Part shown: positions 35,860 through 46,270 of the stretch, piece after piece | Numbering within the stretch: position 1 is the first letter of the stretch | Layout of the letters: every line of letters begins with the position of its first letter | NCBI RefSeq assembly: GCF_012726175.1 | Contig: NZ_JAASAD010000009.1 | Location: forward strand, 145,043 to 209,042 | DNA from: Micromonospora sp. HNM0581 | Lineage (GTDB): Bacteria; Actinomycetota; Actinomycetes; Mycobacteriales; Micromonosporaceae | DNA length: 64,000 nt | Direction: 5' to 3' | Notes under the pieces: generated by a model | What the model saw: only the letters and a program-made list of their open reading frames with translations | What the model was told of the DNA's origin: nothing | Database searches by the model: none | Position numbers and translations under genes: made by a program

Positions 35860-36549
35860 ATGAGAGCCCGGGTACTGGTGGTCGACGACGACCCTGCGCT
35901 CGCCGAGATGCTCGGCATCGTGCTGCGCAGTGAAGGATTCATGCCCTCGTTCGTGGCGGACGGAGAACGGGCGTTGGCCGCGTTCCGTGACAATCGGCCC
36001 GACATCGTCCTGCTTGACCTGATGTTGCCCGGAATGAGCGGCATAGACGTGGCGCGGGCGATCCGGGGCGAGTCCGGAGTGCCGATCGTGATGCTGACCG
36101 CCAAGAGCGACACGGTCGATGTCGTGCTCGGTCTGGAGTCGGGCGCCGACGACTACGTGGTCAAGCCGTTCAAGCCGAAGGAGCTGGTGGCGCGGATGCG
36201 GGCTCGGCTGCGCCGCGGTGAGGACGCCGCGCCGGAGCTGCTCACCATCGGCCCGCCCGGCAACCAGATCACCATCGACGTGCCGGCGCACACGGTCAGC
36301 CGCAACGGTGAGGAGGTGAAGCTGACGCCGCTGGAGTTCGACCTGCTCGTAGCGCTCGCCCGCAAACCGCGTCAGGTGTTCACCCGGGAGGTGCTGTTGG
36401 AGCAGGTCTGGGGATACCGGCACGCGGCGGACACCCGGCTGGTTAACGTGCACGTACAGCGGCTGCGCGCCAAGATCGAACCAGATCCGGAGCGGCCCGA
36501 AGTCATCCTCACCGTTCGCGGCGTGGGCTACAAGGCGGGTACCGGCTAG
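35860..36549 (+). CDS. mtrA: Response regulator MtrA (OmpR family)
   Basis: 229 residues. The receiver domain has the acidic pocket D9-D10-D11, phospho-acceptor D53 (VLLDLMLPG) and K102-region switch (KPFKPKELVARMRARLRR). The winged helix DNA-binding domain (about 130-226) ends with LTVRGVGYKAGTG. MtrA is the essential actinobacterial regulator coupling cell-wall and division genes to growth and sporulation. It lies directly upstream of mtrB and lpqB, the standard order. Confidence 0.96.
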   Translation: MRARVLVVDDDPALAEMLGIVLRSEGFMPSFVADGERALAAFRDNRPDIVLLDLMLPGMSGIDVARAIRGESGVPIVMLTAKSDTVDVVLGLESGADDYVVKPFKPKELVARMRARLRRGEDAAPELLTIGPPGNQITIDVPAHTVSRNGEEVKLTPLEFDLLVALARKPRQVFTREVLLEQVWGYRHAADTRLVNVHVQRLRAKIEPDPERPEVILTVRGVGYKAGTG

Positions 36550-36562
36550 CCTTGGCCGCACT

Positions 36563-38332
36563 GTGACCACCTCCCCGATCCCCGATCTTGACCCGACCTC
36601 CCGCCGCGACGGCGCCGGGCGGAACCTGTGGCGTGGGGTGACGGGCCGGCTGGCCCGATCAGTGACGAGGCTGCACCAGACCTGGCGTCGGTCGTTGCAG
36701 GTACGGGTGGTGACCATCACGTTGGTGACGTCTAGCCTGCTGGTCGGGGGCTTCGCCTACCTGGTCGCGGACAAGATCACGAGCATCTTGCTCGAAAACG
36801 CCAAGACCGATGTCCAGTTGCGGCTGCTCAACGGTGCGGAGTACGCAGCCAAACAGTTCAGCCTCTACAGCCAGCCCCAGGAGGCCCAGCTCCAGGAGAC
36901 GATCGACGGCACGGTCAACTACCTCGCCGGCGGTGACCCCCAGCAGAACAGCGGGGTGGTGGTGGCCCTCACGGCGGACAACTGGCCGGGGGTGATCGAG
37001 GCCCGCACCTCACCGTCGGTGAACGTCCGGCCCCTGATCAGCCCAGAGCTGCGCGCTGCGGTCGCCGACGGCAACGTGGCCAACCAGATCCGCACCGGCC
37101 GGCTCACCGGGGACGCCGAGACGAAATACCTCGTCTACGGCTCGCCGGTGCCGACCCGGTTCGGTCAGGTGGAGCTCTACTATTTCGTGCCGCTGACCCT
37201 GCAGGACACCACTGCCGCGCAGGCACGGGCCACCGTGGTGGCCACCGGGGTCGCCCTGGTGCTGTTGCTGGGCCTGCTCGCCGCGTTGGTGACCCGGCTG
37301 GTGGTGCTCCCGGTACGGGTGGCTGCCCGGACCGCCCAACGGCTCTCGGCCGGCCTGCTCGACCAGCGGATGGTCGTCAACGGCGAGGACGACCTGGCGC
37401 TGCTCGCGGCATCGTTCAACCAGATGGCCACCAACCTGCAGCGACAGATTCTGCGGCTGGAGGAGATGTCCCGGTTGCAGCGCCGGTTCACCTCCGACGT
37501 GTCGCACGAACTGCGGACCCCGCTGACCACGGTACGGATGGCCGCTGACCTGATCTTCGCTGAACGCGACGAGTTCGATCCGGCGGTGGCGCGCAGCGCT
37601 GAGCTGCTCCAGGCCGAACTGGACCGCTTCGAGGAACTGCTGACCGACCTGCTGGAGATCAGCCGGTTCGACGCGGGTTTCGCCGTGCTCGACGCCGAGC
37701 CGACCGACCTGGTACCGGTGGTCCACCGGGTCGCTGACCGGCTCACCGGCCTTGCCGAGCGGGTAGGTGTGACCATCGAGCTGGATGTCCCGGCGGCCCC
37801 GGTGATCGCCGAGATCGACCCGCGACGGGTGGAACGGGTGCTGCGAAACCTGGTCGGCAACGCCGTCGAGCACGGTGAGGGCCAGCCGGTACGGATCACG
37901 CTGGGGGTGGACGAGACCGCGGTCGCGCTGACCGTCCGCGACCACGGAGTCGGGCTGAAGCCGGGCGAGGAGAAGCTGGTCTTCAATCGGTTCTGGCGGG
38001 CGGACCCGTCGCGGGCGCGACAGACCGGCGGTACCGGGTTGGGGCTGTCGATCAGCCTGGAGGACGCCCGACTGCATGGTGGCTGGCTCGAGGCGTGGGG
38101 CGCGCCGGGGCAGGGCGCGCAGTTCCGGCTGACCCTTCCGGCACGTGCCGGGGACCGGCTGACCACTTCGCCGCTGCGGCTGGTACCGGCTGACGTCGCG
38201 CTGCCGTTCGGCGGCGTGCCAGCCGGGGGGCTGCTGGCCATCGGCCCGGGCCCGGCCGGCACGCTCGCCGTCGGTCCGGCCCCGGACGCGGTGCAGCCGA
38301 CCGAACAGCGGCGCGCGGAGGTGGGCTCGTGA
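36563..38332 (+). CDS. mtrB: Sensor histidine kinase MtrB
   Basis: 589 residues. Two membrane helices (about 48-70 and 225-250) flank an extracytoplasmic domain; a HAMP domain, the H-box with phospho-acceptor H315 (SDVSHELRTPLTTVRM) and the ATPase domain (NLVGNAVEHGEG, VRDHGVGLKPGEEKLVFNRFWRADPSRAR, GGTGLGLSISLEDARLHGG) follow. The proline/glycine-rich tail is longer than usual. GTG 36563 lies 13 bp after the mtrA stop. The stop overlaps the lpqB start (GTGA). Confidence 0.96.
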   Translation: MTTSPIPDLDPTSRRDGAGRNLWRGVTGRLARSVTRLHQTWRRSLQVRVVTITLVTSSLLVGGFAYLVADKITSILLENAKTDVQLRLLNGAEYAAKQFSLYSQPQEAQLQETIDGTVNYLAGGDPQQNSGVVVALTADNWPGVIEARTSPSVNVRPLISPELRAAVADGNVANQIRTGRLTGDAETKYLVYGSPVPTRFGQVELYYFVPLTLQDTTAAQARATVVATGVALVLLLGLLAALVTRLVVLPVRVAARTAQRLSAGLLDQRMVVNGEDDLALLAASFNQMATNLQRQILRLEEMSRLQRRFTSDVSHELRTPLTTVRMAADLIFAERDEFDPAVARSAELLQAELDRFEELLTDLLEISRFDAGFAVLDAEPTDLVPVVHRVADRLTGLAERVGVTIELDVPAAPVIAEIDPRRVERVLRNLVGNAVEHGEGQPVRITLGVDETAVALTVRDHGVGLKPGEEKLVFNRFWRADPSRARQTGGTGLGLSISLEDARLHGGWLEAWGAPGQGAQFRLTLPARAGDRLTTSPLRLVPADVALPFGGVPAGGLLAIGPGPAGTLAVGPAPDAVQPTEQRRAEVGS

Positions 38333-40128
38333 CGCGGCGGCTGCTGACCGGAGTCCTCGCCGGGGTGCTGGTCCTGGGCGTCGCCGTCGGCTGCGGAATT
38401 CCCGACCGCAGCGAGGTGCACATCGAGCAGCGTGGGCCGGCTGCGGAGACGAACTGGTCGCTGGGGCGCGGCACCGAGCCTCCGACCCGGGAGGCCAGCG
38501 GCGGCGACGCCGAGGCGTTCGTGCGCAACTTCCTGGCTGCTGCGGCTGGCGAGCCGGACCGGGCGTACGAGCGGGTCAAACGGTTCGTCGCGACCGCGGA
38601 ACGCGACGTGCTGCCGGACAAGCAGGGCAGCGAGGTGGCGCTGTCGGTGGTGCGGCTCGCCGACGACCCGGTGATCGAACCGGACGTGGACAGCATGAAG
38701 GTGACCATCAGCGTGCAGCAGGTTGGCCTGCTGCGCGCCAACGGGATGCTGGTGCCGCCGGTGGCTACCGAGTCGACGTACGAGTTCCGGTTGATCAGTG
38801 CCGGTCCGGTGGGTGAGGACGACGCCGGCTACTACGTCAGTGACCCGCCGAACGTGTTACTGCTCAGTGACGACGCGCTGCGCCGGTACTACCAGGCCGA
38901 GGCCATCTACTTCTGGAACTCCGACCGCACCCGACTCGTCCCCGACCAGCGCTATCTTTCCTCGGCCGTACCGCCCGAGCGGCGGGTCAGCGAGGTTATC
39001 CGCTGGCTGACCGCCGGCCCGTCGGACTGGCTGCGTTTCGGTGTCTCCGGCCTTCCCGACCGTACCGAAATGATCAACAATGCCACCGGCTCGGATGGCC
39101 GGTGGGAGGTCAACCTCGACATGCCGGGCGCCGACGAGCGGCGGCTGGAGCAGTTCGGCACCCAGGTGGCATGGTCCCTGAGGGAACTGCACGGCACCGT
39201 GGAGGTGAAGATCCTCAACCAGTCCCGCAAGGTGATCGACCTCGCGGAGCAACGCAGAGTGAATCCGCTGGACCTGGTCGAGGTCAGCGCGCGTCGGTAC
39301 TGCGTCTACGAGGGGGCCATCCATGCGCTCACCGTGGCCGGCGAGGCCGCCGGCTCGGTGCCGCTGGCACCTGAGGTGAATCACGACATCCTCTCCGCCG
39401 GGCTGCGCCGAGTCGGCACCGACGTCCTGGTCGCGGTTGTGGTGGCTGGTGAGGACGGACGGCAGCGGCTGGCAGTCGGGCGCAGTGGTGGTGAGGTGCA
39501 GACCCTCACCACCGATACCAACAGGTACGCCGCGATGAGCCGCCCGGTCTGGATCCGCAGCGACGGGGCCGGCCCGGCCGGGCTGGTGGTTGCCGACGGC
39601 CGGTTGTACCGTTTCGACGGTCAGGCGGTGACGCGCCAGGTACAGCTTGGCCTGCCGGGCCAGGTCACCGCGGTGGCGGCGGCCCTGGACGGGCACCGGC
39701 TCGCGCTCATCGTCGACGGTGCGCTGCATGTCGCCGCGATCAACTGGGAGGGTGGGGTACCCACCGTCGGCCCGGCCCGGCGGTTGGTCAGCTCGCTGCG
39801 CGACGCCACCGCGGTGGACTGGTCGGCGGCGAACCGCCTGCTGGTGGCCGGCGCGGCCGGCCGACCGGCGATCTACGACGTGAGCGTGGACGGTGCCTTG
39901 GAGACTCCGTTGCGGGAGGACACGGGCAGTCAGGTCGACCACCTTGCCGCGTACCCGGCCGTTGCTGAGCGCTCCCCGCTGGCCGGCTCGTTCATGTACG
40001 AAGCCAACGGGGTCGCCTACCGCAGCAACCCGTTCGACCGTATCAACCGGGACCAGGTCCAGGACGTGACGCCGCCGCCGACGGGGGTACGGCCAGGCAA
40101 CCCCACCGCGCCCGTCTTCCTCTACTGA
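38329..40128 (+). CDS. lpqB: Lipoprotein LpqB, MtrAB accessory factor
   Basis: 599 residues. The signal ends in lipobox VGC with lipidated C22. A GerMN-type domain (about 190-310, DRTRLVPDQRYLSS...EVIRWLTAGPSDWLRFGVSG) is followed by a C-terminal beta-propeller (GLRRVGTDVLVAVVVAGEDGRQRLAV...). LpqB binds the sensor part of MtrB outside the membrane and tunes its signalling. GTG 38329 overlaps mtrB. It is followed 6 bp later by the comF-like gene. Confidence 0.95.
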   Translation: MTRRLLTGVLAGVLVLGVAVGCGIPDRSEVHIEQRGPAAETNWSLGRGTEPPTREASGGDAEAFVRNFLAAAAGEPDRAYERVKRFVATAERDVLPDKQGSEVALSVVRLADDPVIEPDVDSMKVTISVQQVGLLRANGMLVPPVATESTYEFRLISAGPVGEDDAGYYVSDPPNVLLLSDDALRRYYQAEAIYFWNSDRTRLVPDQRYLSSAVPPERRVSEVIRWLTAGPSDWLRFGVSGLPDRTEMINNATGSDGRWEVNLDMPGADERRLEQFGTQVAWSLRELHGTVEVKILNQSRKVIDLAEQRRVNPLDLVEVSARRYCVYEGAIHALTVAGEAAGSVPLAPEVNHDILSAGLRRVGTDVLVAVVVAGEDGRQRLAVGRSGGEVQTLTTDTNRYAAMSRPVWIRSDGAGPAGLVVADGRLYRFDGQAVTRQVQLGLPGQVTAVAAALDGHRLALIVDGALHVAAINWEGGVPTVGPARRLVSSLRDATAVDWSAANRLLVAGAAGRPAIYDVSVDGALETPLREDTGSQVDHLAAYPAVAERSPLAGSFMYEANGVAYRSNPFDRINRDQVQDVTPPPTGVRPGNPTAPVFLY

Positions 40129-40134
40129 ACAGCC

Positions 40135-40836
40135 ATGACGGGCGGGCTTTGGGCGGACCTGGCAGACCTGGTGCTGCCCACCGAGTGTGCCGGATGCCGG
40201 TTACGTCGCCAGGGGCTGCGGCACGGTGTCTGCCCGGGCTGCGTCCGCGCGCTCCGGGCGCTGCGTCCCGGCCCGGTGCGGCCGGTCCCGGCTCCGCCGG
40301 GTCTGCCGCAGTGTCACGCCCTGGGCGGTTATGACGGGCCGCTTCGGGAGGCCCTGCTGGCGTACAAGGACCACGGCCGGCACGGTCTGGCGCGGCCGCT
40401 CGGTGCGTTGCTCGCCGAGGTCGTCGCCGCGGCGGTCGGCCCGGTGGGGCCGGTGGCGCTGGTGCCGGTGCCGGACACCCCGGCGGCGGCCCGGGCCCGC
40501 TACGGCGACCATCTGGGCCGGTTGGCCCGGCACTGTGCCCGTCGGTTGCGCGATGCGGGCTGGCGGGTGCAAGTGCACCACGCGGTACGCGCTCTGCCAC
40601 GGCCGGATTCGGTCACGCTCGACAGCGCTGGCCGGGCCGCGGCGGCTGCGGCCGGCTTCCGGGCCCGATCGGGTCGGGTCGGGGTTGTCGAGGGGGCTCG
40701 GGTGGTGTTGCTCGATGACATCGTCACCACCGGTGCCACCCTGGCGGCGATCAGTCGGGTGCTGAGTGAGCGGGGGCTGTCGCCGCACGGCGCCGCAGTG
40801 CTGGCTGCGACGACACGGAAAAGGCAACAACAGTAA
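40135..40836 (+). CDS. ComF-family phosphoribosyltransferase-like protein
   Basis: 233 residues. A zinc-finger N-terminus (C18, C21, C33, C36) precedes a phosphoribosyltransferase fold with the PRPP loop VVLLDDIVTTGATL near residues 195-208. ComF assists DNA uptake in competent bacteria; in actinobacteria, where competence is rare, its role is unclear. It is the last gene of the mtrA-mtrB-lpqB unit. Confidence 0.88.
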   Translation: MTGGLWADLADLVLPTECAGCRLRRQGLRHGVCPGCVRALRALRPGPVRPVPAPPGLPQCHALGGYDGPLREALLAYKDHGRHGLARPLGALLAEVVAAAVGPVGPVALVPVPDTPAAARARYGDHLGRLARHCARRLRDAGWRVQVHHAVRALPRPDSVTLDSAGRAAAAAAGFRARSGRVGVVEGARVVLLDDIVTTGATLAAISRVLSERGLSPHGAAVLAATTRKRQQQ

Positions 40837-41082
40837 CCGATCGTGTTTCCGTTTCGCCCTTTCGTGTACGAGGTGTGGAAATTTTCCGGGCAGTCCCGGC
40901 AACCAGGGGTGACTGTCGGGCCAACAGGAGTTAGCGTTTGGCTGTCTGGGGTAGGAAGGCCAGCCATCCACCCCTGGCGGTGAGAGGAGGCGTAGCCGCA
41001 CTGACCGGTCGACGCCGAACGGGGCCGTCCCCGGGCGCGACCGGATTTCCGGATCGAAGACCGTCCGAAAGAGGGAGGTCAC

Positions 41083-41733
41083 ATGGACATCGTGGTCAAG
41101 GGCCGTAACGTCGAAGTGCCGGACCATTACCGGGTGCACGTAGCTGACAAGCTTGCGAAGATCGAACGCTACGACCACAAGCTCATTCGTGTCGATGTCG
41201 AACTGTTCCACGAGCGCAACCCGCGCCAGGCCGATCACTGTCAGCGGGTGGAGATCACCTGCTGTTCCCGTGGCCCGGTGATCCGGGCCGAGGCCTGCAC
41301 CAGCGACTTCTACAGCGCGCTGGACTCGGCGATCGCCAAGCTCGACTCCCGCCTGCGGCGCGCGGCAGACCGGCGCCGGGTGCACCGTGGCCGGCATGCG
41401 CCGCTGTCGGTCGCCGCCGCGACCGCCGGCCTGCCGGTGACCGACCTGCCCGCGCTATCCGCCCCCGCGCAGACCAGCAGCGCCGCCGCGCAGACCAGCA
41501 GCGCCACCGCGTTGGCCGAGCGCCCCGACGAGGAGTACGCCGACGACCAGCCGTGGCACATCGCCCGGGAGAAGGTGCACCCGGCCGAGCCGATGACCAT
41601 CGACGACGCGCTGTTCCAGATGGAACTGGTGGGCCACGACTTCTATCTCTTCCAGGACAAGGAATCCGGCCGTCCGAGTGTCGTCTACCGGCGGCACGCC
41701 TACGACTACGGCATCATCTCGCTGGACATCTGA
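41083..41733 (+). CDS. hpf: Ribosome hibernation promoting factor, long form
   Basis: 216 residues: an S30AE domain (1-105) that blocks the decoding centre, a linker with an exact repeat of AQTSSA, and a C-terminal dimerisation domain (155-216; HPAEPMTIDDALFQMELVGHDFYLFQDKESGRPSVVYRRHAYDYGIISL) that pairs ribosomes to 100S. GAGGGAGG sets the start. The 246-bp upstream region holds GGGTA at 40949-40953 with GAGT 17 nt before it, weakly like a SigB-type promoter. A 21-bp tandem repeat (41467-41508) encodes the linker repeat. Confidence 0.95.
   Translation: MDIVVKGRNVEVPDHYRVHVADKLAKIERYDHKLIRVDVELFHERNPRQADHCQRVEITCCSRGPVIRAEACTSDFYSALDSAIAKLDSRLRRAADRRRVHRGRHAPLSVAAATAGLPVTDLPALSAPAQTSSAAAQTSSATALAERPDEEYADDQPWHIAREKVHPAEPMTIDDALFQMELVGHDFYLFQDKESGRPSVVYRRHAYDYGIISLDI
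41467..41508 (+). repeat. 21-bp tandem duplication in the hpf linker
   Basis: Two adjacent 21-bp copies differing at one base near the end encode AQTSSAA-AQTSSAT. It is in frame and lengthens the flexible linker by seven residues. Confidence 0.85.
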
Positions 41734-41744
41734 CCGTGACGGCG

Positions 41745-41829
41745 GGCTCGGGGGCGGCGTCTGACCGACCCCGAGCCGCCGATGCCGACGGACCGACGAG
41801 GCCAGGTGTCAACCGGGTGGGTCCGTCGG
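41745..41829. terminator. Two hairpins between convergent hpf and GNAT genes
   Basis: GGCTCGGGG / CCCCGAGCC (41745-41777) and CCGACGGACC / GGTCCGTCGG (41785-41829) are perfect 9-bp and 10-bp stems, probably one terminator for each strand. Confidence 0.6.
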
Positions 41830-41874
41830 CGGCAGGCCGTGGACCGTCGAGTCGGCCCGGCCACCGGCCCCAGG

Positions 41875-43029
41875 TCACACCAGATCCTCCGCGAGTAGTG
41901 CGCCCACCCAGGCGTCGACCCGGTCGCCACGGTGGTTGAGGGCCCGCCTGGCAGTCCCCTCCAGCACGAAGCCGGCCTTCTCGGCAGCCCGTCGGGAGGC
42001 GACGTTGCCGACGTTCGCCCGCCACTCCACCCGCGCCAGCCCGAGGGCGGCGAAGCCCCAGGTGCAGAGGGCCGCCAGTGCCGCGGGTTGGTAACCCCGG
42101 CCCCGCGCGTGTGGTGCGGTCATGAAACCCACGTCGGCGAGCAGTGGGTCGGTGTCCGACAACCGCAGATCGATGGAGCCGGCATAGCGGTCCGACGGGT
42201 CGGCGATCACGAAGCTGGCGGACGTCGCTCCCGCCCAACCCGCAGTGCAGAACGTCAGGAACGACTCGGCGTCCGCAAGCCCGTAGTCCTTCGGTACGTT
42301 CGTCCAGCGCAGCGTGTCCGGATCCCGGCAGGTGTCCACGACCGCGTCGAGGTCGTGCTCGTCCATGGGCCGCAACCGAATTTCGTGCTTCGCGGCGTTG
42401 GTGAAGAGGGTGGGCTGCGGCCGGCCGAAAACCGCGGCCCGTAGGGCGGGGAGCGTGCCCGGCCCGGCCGGGCCGTCGGCACCCGGACCGGCAAGCTCCT
42501 CGGGCAGCAGCGAGCCGATCCATCCCGGTCGCCAGCCTGGCGCGGCCCGGTGGGCCGACCGTAGTCGACCCTCGACTCGGAAGCCGGCGCGCAGGGCGAC
42601 CAGGCGCGAGGCGTGGTTGCCGAGTTCGGCCCGCCAGAGCAGGTGGCGTAGCGCCAACGTGTCGAAGGCCCATCGGGCTGTCGCCCGGGTGGCGCGGACG
42701 GCGACGCCGCGTCCCCGAGCCCAGGGAGCGGTCCAGTAGCCGACCTCGCCACTGCGCCGGGCCTGGTCGATCGAGATGAGGCCGCAGGAGCCGAGCAGTT
42801 CCCCGGACGCGGCGTCGCAGACCGCGAACGGCGCGCCCGAGCCGGTGGCCCACACCGTCGGGGCGTACGAGCCGACGAAGTTCTGGGCGTCTTCGACCCG
42901 GTACGGGCTCGGTACCGCCGTCCAGCGCTGGATGGCCGGATCCTGGCAGGCGCGGTACACGGTGTCCGCGTCGGATGCTCGCCACGGCCGTAGCAGCAGA
43001 CCGTCCTCGGTGATCTCCACGGGCTCCAC
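41875..43029 (-). CDS. Tandem GNAT (RimJ/RimL-type) acetyltransferase
   Basis: 384 residues holding two full GNAT domains: about 1-165 (EITEDGLLLRPWRASDADTVY...WARGRGVAVRATRATARWAF) and 210-384 (HEIRLRPMDEHDLDAVV...HARGRGYQPAALAALCTWGF). Both contain the R/Q-x-x-G-x-G/A acetyl-CoA loop (ARGRGV, ARGRGY). Each domain resembles ribosomal-protein or amino-acid N-acetyltransferases. The GTG at 43029 is chosen since sequence before it lacks homology; the real start could be some codons upstream. Substrate unknown. Confidence 0.8.
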   Translation of the reverse strand: MEPVEITEDGLLLRPWRASDADTVYRACQDPAIQRWTAVPSPYRVEDAQNFVGSYAPTVWATGSGAPFAVCDAASGELLGSCGLISIDQARRSGEVGYWTAPWARGRGVAVRATRATARWAFDTLALRHLLWRAELGNHASRLVALRAGFRVEGRLRSAHRAAPGWRPGWIGSLLPEELAGPGADGPAGPGTLPALRAAVFGRPQPTLFTNAAKHEIRLRPMDEHDLDAVVDTCRDPDTLRWTNVPKDYGLADAESFLTFCTAGWAGATSASFVIADPSDRYAGSIDLRLSDTDPLLADVGFMTAPHARGRGYQPAALAALCTWGFAALGLARVEWRANVGNVASRRAAEKAGFVLEGTARRALNHRGDRVDAWVGALLAEDLV

Positions 43030-43161
43030 CGGGCCATCGTGCCGGATCGTTCGCCCATGGCGTAACCAGATAACCCGGACGCGAACGAAAGCCGGAGGTG
43101 TTATGTCGGTTTCGCGGGTGTCGACCACCGCCACCAGTGACCATCCGCCCGATGGAACGCC

Positions 43162-43167
43162 TACGAT
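43162..43167 (+). promoter_or_regulatory. -10 element (TACGAT) of secA
   Basis: TANNNT hexamer 31 bp upstream of the secA GTG, with AGGGGAG (43183-43189) as ribosome binding site between. A GTGACC at 43137-43142 is a poorly spaced (-19) -35 candidate. Confidence 0.4.
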
Positions 43168-43198
43168 GGTTCGAGACTGTCTAGGGGAGCGTTGATCC

Positions 43199-46120
43199 GT
43201 GTCGATTCTGGAAAAGGTCCTCCGTGCGGGCGAGGGGCGTATGGTGCGCCGCCTCAAGGCGATAGCCGCCGCCGTCAACTCGATCGAGGACGACTACGTC
43301 AACCTCACCGACGACGAGTTGCGCGACATGACCGAACAGTTCAAGGAGCGCCTCGCCGACGGCGAGACCCTTGACGACCTGCTTCCCGAGGCGTTCGCGG
43401 TCTGCCGGGAGGCAGCAGCCCGGGTGCTCGGTCAGCGGCCGTACGACGTGCAGGTGATGGGTGGCGCGGCGCTGCACTTCGGCAATATCGCCGAGATGAA
43501 GACCGGTGAGGGCAAGACCCTCACCTCGGTGATGCCTGTCTATCTCAATGCGTTATCCGGCGCGGGCGTACACGTCGTCACGGTCAACGACTACCTGGCC
43601 CAGCGGGACGCCGCCTGGATGGGCCGGGTACACGAGTTCCTCGGCCTGACCGTCGGGGTGGTGCTGCCCAACCGGCCGGCGGCCGAGCACCGCACGGCCT
43701 ACGAGTGCGACATCACCTACGGCACGAACAACGAGTTCGGTTTCGACTACCTGCGCGACAACATGGCCTGGTCGAAGGACGATCTGGTCCAGCGTGGCCA
43801 CAACTTCGCCGTGGTCGACGAGGTCGACTCCATCCTGATCGACGAGGCCCGGACCCCGCTGATCATCTCCGGCCCGGCCGAGCACTCCGCCCGCTGGTAC
43901 GGCGAGTTCGCCGCTGTGGTGGCCCGTCTCCAGTCGGGCAAGGACGGCGCGGGTGACTATGAGGTCGACTACGCCAAGCGCACCATCGCGGTCACCGAGC
44001 GGGGCGTGGCCAAGGTCGAGGACCGGCTCGGCATCGACAACCTGTACGAGTCGGTGAACACCCCGCTTGTCGGCTACCTGAACAACGCGATCAAGGCCAA
44101 GGAGCTGTACAAGCGCGACAAGGACTACATCGTCAGCGACGGCGAGGTCCTGATCGTCGACGAGTTCACCGGCCGCATCCTGCATGGCCGTCGGTACAAC
44201 GAGGGCATGCACCAGGCGATCGAGGCCAAGGAGGGGGTGGAGATCAAGCAGGAGAACCAGACCCTGGCCACCATCACCCTGCAGAACTATTTCCGCCTCT
44301 ACGACAAGCTCGCCGGCATGACCGGTACGGCGCAGACCGAGGCTGGCGAGTTCAACAAGGTCTACAAGGTCGGGGTGGTGACCATCCCGACCCACCGGCC
44401 GATGGTCCGCGAGGACCGGGCCGACGTCATCTACAAGACCGAGAAGGCCAAGTTCAACGCGGTGATCGAGGACATCGCCGAGCGGCACCAGGCAGGTCAG
44501 CCGGTGCTTGTCGGCACGGTCTCCGTGGAGAATTCCGAGATCCTGTCCCAGTTGCTGCGGCGTCGGGGCATCCCGCACTCGGTGCTGAACGCGAAGTTCC
44601 ACGCCCGGGAGGCGGAGATCGTCGCCCAGGCCGGGCGCAGGGGCGCGGTCACGGTGGCCACCAACATGGCGGGCCGGGGCACCGACATCCTGCTCGGCGG
44701 CAACCCCGAGTTTCTCGCGGCCAACGAGCTGCGCCAGCGCGGTCTGGACCCGCTGGAGAACCCGGAGGAGTACGACAAGGCCCTGGAAGAGGTGCTACCA
44801 AACTGGAAGCAGGCCTGCGACGCCGAGGCCGATGAGGTCGCTGCCGCCGGTGGGCTCTACGTGCTGGGCACCGAGCGGCACGAGTCCCGACGGATCGACA
44901 ACCAGCTGCGCGGCCGGTCCGGTCGGCAGGGCGACCCGGGTGAGTCGCGGTTCTACCTGTCGTTGCAGGACGAGTTGATGAAACGCTTCCGTTCGGGTGC
45001 GGTGGAGGCGGTCATGGACCGCTTCAACATCCCGGAGGATGTGCCCATCGAGTCGAAGATGGTCACCCGCCAGATCAAGAGCGCCCAGGCCCAGATCGAG
45101 GGGCAGAACGCCGAGATCCGCAAGAACGTCCTGAAGTACGACGAGGTCATGAACAAGCAGCGCCAGGTGATCTATGCCGAGCGGCTGCGCGTACTCAACG
45201 GTGAGGACCTCTCCGAGCAGGTACGCAACATGATCGACGACACGATCGAGGCGTACGTACGGGGGGCCACCTCGGACGGCTACGCCGAGGACTGGGATTT
45301 CGAACAGTTGTGGTCGAGCCTGAAGCAGCTCTATCCGGTGGGCATCACCATCGAGGGGCTGGAGGAGGAGGCTGGCGGATCCCGGGCCAGCATCGACGCC
45401 GACTTCCTGCTCGCCCGGCTCAAGGAGGACGCGAACGCCGCGTACGACAGGCGTGAGGAGCAGCTCGGCGAGGAGGGCACCCGACAGTTGGAGCGGATGG
45501 TGTTGCTCCAGGTCATCGACCGTAAGTGGCGTGAGCACCTCTACGAGATGGATTACCTCCAGGAGGGCATCACGCTGCGGGCCTACGCCCAGCGCGACCC
45601 GGTGGTGGAATACCAGCGCGAGGGCTTCGACATGTTCGCCACCATGATGGACGGCATCAAGGAGGAGACTGTCGGTTTCCTCTACAACCTTGAGGTGCAG
45701 GTAAACGAGCCGGAGCAGGAGGCCGAGGAGGTCAAGCTGCTGGACAAGCCGGTGGAGATCCGCGCCAAGGGCCTGGGTCGTGCACCGCAGCAGCAGGGGC
45801 TCCAGTATTCCGCGCCGACCATCGACGGTGAGGCCGGTGCCGTCGCCGTGCAGCGGGAGGAGCAGCGGGCTCCGGCGCTCGGTATCGGCCGGCCGGACCA
45901 GTCCACCCCGGCGACGCCGGGACGCACGGCGCCGACCGCGCCGCAGCGCCCGGCTGGCGGTCTACGCGGTCCGGCGGTCCCGGTCGGCAACGCCCGGCAG
46001 CCGGCGCCGGGGCAGGCGAGTGCCAGCAACGGCCCTTCCCGTAACGCACCGTGCCCGTGTGGCTCGGGGCGCAAGTACAAGCGCTGCCATGGCGCGCCCG
46101 GCGGCACTTCGGCCGACTAG
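43199..46120 (+). CDS. secA: Preprotein translocase ATPase SecA
   Basis: 973 residues. The motor drives precursor proteins through SecYEG. Walker A GEGKT is at 103-107, the [20 protein letters not shown]alker B region, the NMAGRGTDI and [18 protein letters not shown] helicase motifs, and the C-terminal zinc domain [14 protein letters not shown] are intact. It corresponds to the housekeeping SecA1. A GTG start is used. It is followed by a long hairpin (46139-46207) before a convergent gene. Confidence 0.98.
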   Translation: MSILEKVLRAGEGRMVRRLKAIAAAVNSIEDDYVNLTDDELRDMTEQFKERLADGETLDDLLPEAFAVCREAAARVLGQRPYDVQVMGGAALHFGNIAEMKTGEGKTLTSVMPVYLNALSGAGVHVVTVNDYLAQRDAAWMGRVHEFLGLTVGVVLPNRPAAEHRTAYECDITYGTNNEFGFDYLRDNMAWSKDDLVQRGHNFAVVDEVDSILIDEARTPLIISGPAEHSARWYGEFAAVVARLQSGKDGAGDYEVDYAKRTIAVTERGVAKVEDRLGIDNLYESVNTPLVGYLNNAIKAKELYKRDKDYIVSDGEVLIVDEFTGRILHGRRYNEGMHQAIEAKEGVEIKQENQTLATITLQNYFRLYDKLAGMTGTAQTEAGEFNKVYKVGVVTIPTHRPMVREDRADVIYKTEKAKFNAVIEDIAERHQAGQPVLVGTVSVENSEILSQLLRRRGIPHSVLNAKFHAREAEIVAQAGRRGAVTVATNMAGRGTDILLGGNPEFLAANELRQRGLDPLENPEEYDKALEEVLPNWKQACDAEADEVAAAGGLYVLGTERHESRRIDNQLRGRSGRQGDPGESRFYLSLQDELMKRFRSGAVEAVMDRFNIPEDVPIESKMVTRQIKSAQAQIEGQNAEIRKNVLKYDEVMNKQRQVIYAERLRVLNGEDLSEQVRNMIDDTIEAYVRGATSDGYAEDWDFEQLWSSLKQLYPVGITIEGLEEEAGGSRASIDADFLLARLKEDANAAYDRREEQLGEEGTRQLERMVLLQVIDRKWREHLYEMDYLQEGITLRAYAQRDPVVEYQREGFDMFATMMDGIKEETVGFLYNLEVQVNEPEQEAEEVKLLDKPVEIRAKGLGRAPQQQGLQYSAPTIDGEAGAVAVQREEQRAPALGIGRPDQSTPATPGRTAPTAPQRPAGGLRGPAVPVGNARQPAPGQASASNGPSRNAPCPCGSGRKYKRCHGAPGGTSAD

Positions 46121-46138
46121 GATCCGTCCGGCTTCGAA

Positions 46139-46207
46139 ACCGCGCCCGATCGCCGGGCAGTGGCCACGTCTGCGGTTCGTGGCCACTGGCCCTGGATCGG
46201 GCGTGGT
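46139..46207. terminator. Two-arm hairpin between secA and convergent gene
   Basis: Outer arms ACCGCGCCCGATC / GATCGGGCGTGGT (one G-U) and inner arms GCAGTGGCCAC / GTGGCCACTG, with unpaired bases between. A strong bidirectional terminator. Confidence 0.7.
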
Positions 46208-46270
46208 CTCGTCCGGCTTGTTTCGGTGGCGGCGAGTCGGGCGAGGTGCGCACCGCAGCCGGCGGTGCGG

